DNA from: Chlamydomonas sphaeroides
Taxonomy: Eukaryota; Chlorophyta; Chlorophyceae; Chlamydomonadales; Chlamydomonadaceae
DNA: 50,230 nucleotides
Direction of reading: 5' to 3'
Assembly (NCBI GenBank): GCA_001662425.1
Contig: BDDC01000451.1
Coordinates: 9,848-60,077, forward strand
Positions 46,013 to 50,230 of the stretch are shown piece after piece; positions within the stretch are counted from its first letter, which is position 1; each line of letters opens with the position of its first letter. The notes beneath the pieces are model-generated. The model was not told the origin of the DNA, made no database searches, and saw only the letters and a program-made list of their open reading frames with translations. The translations under genes and the position numbers were made by a program.

Positions 46013-48366
46013 TCAGCCGTGTCGCTCAAAGGGCAGCACCAGCCGGCGCATGCCCATACGCCTCAGCTCGCCCACCGCCGCCGACGACAGCGAGCTGAGC
46101 GGCACCAGGTACAGCTCCTGGCGGGGACCATGGCGGTGGCGTGGGACGTCAGAAGGCACGCGTGGGACGTCAGAAGGCACGCGCGTGCGGCACAAGCACA
46201 GGGGGAGCGCAGCCCGAGGGACCGGGTCCGCCACGTCCCGCCGCACACCCACACCCACACCCAAACCCAAAGATCCGCCCGGCAAGGCCCTCAACGGCCC
46301 CGCACCTGCAGCGTCGGCACCGCCCTCGCCAGCGCCTCCGCGTCCGCACGGCCCAGCGCCAGGCCGCTCAGCGTCAGCCGCCGCAGCCCCGCCAGACAGC
46401 CCAGCGAGCCCAGCCAGGGGCCGTGGCCGCCGCCCTCGCCCGCGCCCGCAGCGCCGCCCCAGCGCGCCGGCGGCGCCAGTGCGACCCGCTGGCGTGCCTC
46501 GCTCATAATCCGCAGCGTGGCCATGCCGGGGGCGGCAGAGCCCAGTTTGCGGAGGGCCAGGCCCAGCGCCAGCCCGGCCTCGGGCAGCAGCCGCGAGCCC
46601 GAGGGCTGCTCCACATCGCTGTCGCACAGCTCCAGCTTGGGGTTGCGGAGGTCCAGGCAGCAGCCCGGCGGCAGCTGCAGCGCGGCGAGGGCTGCGAGGG
46701 ACACGCCGCCCAGGCCGCTGCAGCGGCAGCGCAGCAGCGTCAGCGCCGGCGGCAGCGGCAGCAGCAGGGCCGCCACGGCGGGTGGCAACATGCCGGGCGC
46801 TGGAGGCTGCGCGGCAGCGGGCGCCTGCGGGCTAGTCACGCCAGCCGCGGCCGCCGCGGCGGCCGCAGCGGCAATGGCGGCTGTCGCGGCCATCTCAGCA
46901 GCGCAACGTCGGTGGGCCGGGACCTCGCAGTCGGGGTCGTCGGCGCCGTCAGCGGCGGCCGCCGCCGCCGCCGCGGCCGTCGCCGCCAGCGCGACCAGCC
47001 TGACGGGCGCCGGCGCGTGGATGCGCTCGACGCTGAGGCTGAGCAGCGACGTCGACGCCGCCAGCACCGCCGCCGCCTCGGCGTCCAGGTCCAGCCGCCG
47101 CCAGACCAGCTCCTGCAGCGACGGCAGCTCGCCCGCCGCCGCCAGCAGCCGGCTCCGCCAGGGCTCGTGCGGCGCTGCGCCGCCGTCCTCGATCTCCAGC
47201 CGCGTCAGTGACGTCAGCGCCGCGATGGCGGCGGCCACGTCCGCGGCGGCGGCGCCGACGGCAAGGGCCTCAAGCTCGCCGGCGAAGCTGCCATCGCCAC
47301 TGGCTGCGCCGCCGTCGGCCGGCATGCCCAGTCCCAGGTCTAGAGACCGCAGCTGCGGCAGGGCGGCGAGCGCTGAGGCGGCGGCAGCCAGCGCAGCACG
47401 GTGGCGGCGGGCCTGCCGCACAGCGGCGCCGCCAGCATCCCCGGCGGCGCCGTCGGCGGCGTCACCGCCGGCGCATGGCGTGGGGTCGGACAAGCAGCGC
47501 GACGGCGGCTCGCAGGGCGGTGGCGGCGGCGGGTCGATGTGCAGTGTCAGATGCTGGAGCGCGGTGCAGGACAGCAGCGCGAGGCCCAGGTCCGCCGGCC
47601 AGGCGTCGGCGGCGTTGGCGGGCCCCGGGGCTGGGCTGCAGCGCTGCAGCACCAGGCTGCGTAGGGTGGCGGCACAGGAGGAGCGCAGCAGCGCGGGCAG
47701 GCCGGCGACGGCGCAGGTGTTTAGCGTGAGGCCGGCGAGGCCCTCGGCGCTGGTGGCGGCGGCCGCGGCCGCGGCGGCGGCGGGCGATAGGTCCATGTGG
47801 CTGGCGGCGAGGTGCGACAAGCTGCGGGCGCCGGCGTCGGCGAAGCAGCGGAGGGCCGCCAGCCTGAGGGGTCACGGAGGAAGGAAGGGCGGGGGGCACA
47901 GGGTGCCGGGCCACACACCGGGTCATGCTCTCGGGAGTCGCCGGCTTTGTGTCGTGTGGCCCGAGCGTCGCATTCCGTGACGGCACAGCCCGGATCATGT
48001 CCTGCTACAGTGGGCACCTGGTGTTACGTACCCGCGAGCGTAGGCATCCGGGTCGCCGGGAGCCAGCTCCAGCCGCAGCGTGCTCGGGGTGCAGCCGCGG
48101 GCTAGGCACCGGGCCACAGTGCTGGACGACACGGCGACCGGCAGTAGCTCATGGTCGGGAGCTCCAGCCGTGGATCGCACGCATAAGGTGGGCTCGTCGC
48201 GATCGTGTGCGTCGCGCGCGCGAGCACAGACAAGCCGGAAGACCAGCCGCGATGGCGCGTCCAGCCATGGCCGCACGCTGCGATAGACGTCGGCTAGATG
48301 AAGGCTGGCAGCTTCGTCATAAGCTTCCATGTGCTCCCAGTAGAGGGCTGGTACAGCTGCGAGCAA
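46013..48366 (-). CDS. leucine-rich-repeat protein, possibly F-box-like
   Basis: Three exons (48366-48032, 47863-46306 and 46117-46013) have matching phases and close in frame at 665 aa. The N-terminal exon contains LHLADVYRSVRPWLDAPSRL and FRLVCARARDAHD, which resembles the short helical (F-box-like) start seen before LRRs in many algal proteins; that reading is tentative. The middle exon has irregular LRRs: LAGLTLNTCAVAGLPAL, LRSLVLQRC, LQHLTLHID, LRSLDLGLG, LTRLEIEDG, LQELVWRRLDLD, LSLSVERI and LRRLTLSGLALG. It also has polyalanine runs near 46830-46890 and 46955-46990. The last exon ends LVPLSSLSSAAVGELRRMG and so on. The alternative start Met at 48330 is equally plausible. There is no signal peptide, so it is probably intracellular. 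Function is unknown; LRRs usually bind proteins. Confidence 0.75.
46140..46181. repeat. 21-nt tandem duplication
   Basis: Two identical copies of cgtgggacgtcagaaggcac plus g lie side by side in the last intron of the LRR gene. Identity suggests a recent duplication. Confidence 0.85.
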
Positions 48367-48413
48367 CGTGAAAGCGAGTGTGTGTGCAACACCCCTCAGC
48401 TCGCTTGGCGTTG

Positions 48414-48420
48414 TATAAAT
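48414..48420 (-). promoter_or_regulatory. TATA-like element upstream of the LRR gene
   Basis: The minus strand reads atttata about 50 nt upstream of the first Met (48366), or about 85 nt upstream of Met 48330. The plus strand reads tataaat, a better match, but no plus-strand gene starts within a suitable distance. The spacing favours the start at 48330. Confidence 0.3.
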
Positions 48421-49050
48421 GCTGCAGCGTTAACAGCGGGCGCCTGCTACGTGAGGTTGCAGCCCGCGGTATTGTACCGACCAAACACACGCACTCGCGA
48501 CGACCGCAAATGGCGGCAACCCTCTCCGTCCCTTTCCCCCGCCCTCCCCCCGAACACATACACGCTCTGGCCACGCTCTGGCCCGCGCGACATCCTCCAA
48601 AAATAAATAATCGACGCCCACCGTTGGCCCCCAGCGCCCCAAATGGTGCCAGGAAGGCACGCAGGTGTAGCGCTGCGGGCTTGCCCCTGCAGGAACACCG
48701 CGCCACACAGGACACAGCCCAGCGCTTCCCCTTGCTGCCCTAGCCCCACCCGGCTCTCTGCTCCCAGCGCCGGAGCGCAGCGCCCTTCGCGGACTGCAGC
48801 GGCGTGCACGTGACTGCAGCCTGCAGTCCGGCGGGGGCCCCCTCGGCCGGACTGCCGTCGGTACCCCACGAAGGCGGCCGGGGCCGTGCCGGGGCCTCTT
48901 CACCTCTGTACTGCGGGCCGCATCAGGTGCTGATGTTGGGCAGAAGCCCGCGAGTGCCCCGTGCCCTTCGTTACAGTCACGTCACGGCTCACCCTGTTCC
49001 CCAGCAGCTCTTTTCGGCAAAATCAGCGCGACACAAAAAAATGTTTTAAA
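48421..49050. other. divergent intergenic region, LRR / lectin genes
   Basis: About 630 nt without a recognisable gene. An A/T-rich stretch (ccaaaaataaataatcg, 48596-48612) could act as a core promoter for the lectin gene to the right. Confidence 0.35.
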
Positions 49051-49514
49051 ATGCCAGCGGCCACACACACGCACATATCTCGCGCCGGGCAGCAGCGACG
49101 ACAGCAGCAGCGCGGGCAGACCGACGGCAATGTGGTGCTCTACACCGGAGGCCGGTCCGGCAGGGCGGTCTGGGCCAGCAACACCTGGGGCCGCGCCGGA
49201 CCGTCGCCGTACAAGCTGCAGATGCAGTCGGACGGCAACCTCGTGGGTCAGTCGTGCGACGGGTGTGCCGGCGTGCCGTGCGACGCGCCCACAGCCCACA
49301 CCGCTTCCACACTACTCTGACACGCGCTGACACCCTGCCCCCTGCTGCTTCTGTAACGCCCCGCAGCCTACAACGCCAACGGCTCGCCCTTCTGGGCCAG
49401 CAACACGTGGCGCTCCGGCAGCAGCACCGGCTACAAGCTCATTATGCAGGACACGACGGCAACTGCGTGTACGATGCCAGCGGCCGTGCCATCTGGGCCA
49501 CCAACACATGGCAG

Positions 49515-49545
<31 letters not shown>

Positions 49546-50230
49546 GTAGTGGCGGCGGCGGAGGCGGCGGTGGTGGCAGCACCTCAGCTGGAGGCATCAC
49601 AAAAGATCAGTTCAAGTGCGTGTTCCGGAGCCAGGTACAGCACGCAGCAGCCCGGGCTCGGCCGCCGGGGCCCCGCCAGCGCGGGACCTGCGGCGGCACT
49701 CTGCTAGGGCAGCAGTGCGGCCCTGTGGGCGTCGCCAGCTGCTTAGGGCTGGCTGCCGAGGTGGGAGCGCAGGCCAGCGCCGCTGGAGCCATGGCAGCCA
49801 GGCTGGGATCGGTCAGGGCCCCAGCCCGGGGGGCACCGCGCTGCTGGCTGCCGCATGTGTCGTGCTGGCTGGCAGGCAGGCGCCCTGCCGTGTATAGCAG
49901 TCGTGGCATGGCGCCGCGCCTGGCCCTCGCGTGCGCGTGCGGCGGCTGGGCTTGGGACGCGCGCGCTGAGCTGTCAGGCGGGGCAGTTGCTGAGGGGCTT
50001 GCGTAGGGCTTGGCTGGGTACAATGGGGCTGGCAAGGGCGCTGCGGCGGTACGGAGGCAGACACAGTCTTGTGGATGGGGCCCAACGCGCGGGCACAGCA
50101 GCGAGGCAGCAAACAGTTTTGCCACCCCGGGACAGCGCACGACTGGCCAAACGTAGGAGCAATAGCAAGCGGCTTTCGTTGCAACGTTACACGAGACGAT
50201 CCCGCGGCTGCTCAGGCGTGGTCAATGTCA
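49051..50230 (+). pseudogene. bulb-type mannose-lectin repeat gene, frameshifted, 3' end outside window
   Basis: Three bulb-type lectin repeats are visible. Repeat 1 is QTDGNVVLY with WASNTWG. Repeat 2 is QSDGNLVAY with WASNTW, split by an intron at 49247-49366 in matching phase. Repeat 3 is DGNCVYDASGRAIWATNTW. The family mannose-binding motif is QxDxNxVxY. Between the Met-Gln before repeat 3 and its DGN core there are five bases where repeat 2 has three (49449-49455), so repeat 3 is out of frame. After it comes a poly-Gly/Ser linker, then GGITKDQFKCVFRSQ ending at a good donor (49634/49635), which suggests another domain beyond the window. I see no signal peptide at the ATG used; the true first exon may lie upstream. 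The lesion may be a real mutation or a sequence error. The rest of the window to 50230 shows no exon I can support. Confidence 0.6.

Noticed and set aside
45596..47980. 794-codon plus-strand open frame
   Set aside because: It lies opposite the LRR exons, is dominated by Ala/Arg/Ser/Pro and has no domain. The minus strand shows clear LRRs with phase-matched introns, so this is a GC-driven shadow.

Overview
This is nuclear DNA from a GC-rich green alga, most likely a volvocine chlorophyte (Chlamydomonas/Volvox/Gonium-like). Every recognisable gene is split by many short introns of 80-500 nt with GT/AG (occasionally GC/AG) borders. The families present fit that group: a gametolysin-type (M11) matrix metalloprotease, a receptor-like TKL kinase, alanine/glycine/proline-rich low-complexity loops, and a large protein of unknown function. 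I built the gene models by hand from domain matches, splice signals and reading-frame phase. No transcript data were used.

Layout, left to right. (1) 1-1450: degenerate coding remnants. (2) 1455-7786 (+): receptor-like protein kinase with signal peptide, cysteine-containing ectodomain, one membrane span and a TKL kinase domain whose activation segment is cut into microexons. (3) 7787-10847: no intact gene, but a decayed copy of the kinase 3' exons lies at about 9803-10150. (4) 10848-16487 (-): TauE/SafE-type anion (sulfite) exporter of about 1108 aa, carrying very long low-complexity loops. (5) 17126-30714 (+): very large secreted modular metalloprotease (M11 peptidase, two fucolectin/F5-8C-like domains, FN2/kringle-like module, EGF, two WSC-like domains, EGF, fasciclin). 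(6) 32024-37015 (+): protein with two S1 domains related to ZCCHC17/pNO40, flanked by RS/RD and K/RD repeats. (7) 38093-40652 (-): DCN1-like cullin-neddylation factor with a long disordered tail. (8) 41265-45094 (+): large unknown protein with a Ser-Gly-Pro tract, a frame break near its start and an in-frame stop near its end. (9) 46013-48366 (-): leucine-rich-repeat protein. (10) 49051 to the window edge (+): bulb-type mannose-lectin repeat gene with a frameshift, 3' end outside the window.

The genes do not form an operon or an obvious pathway. The metalloprotease, receptor kinase and lectin are extracellular or surface proteins, whereas the S1 protein and the DCN1 homologue are probably nuclear. 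Neighbouring pairs are divergent (TauE/metalloprotease, DCN1/unknown, LRR/lectin) or convergent (kinase/TauE, S1/DCN1). Two assembly gaps (18557-18882 and 34475-34896) fall inside introns. The most notable observations are the modular protease with a phase 1-1 exon carrying an inserted FN2-like module, the exon-duplicated S1 protein with a repeated LPAWMTQ motif at both ends, the microexon-built kinase activation loop with its nearby relic, and three genes with possible reading-frame lesions.
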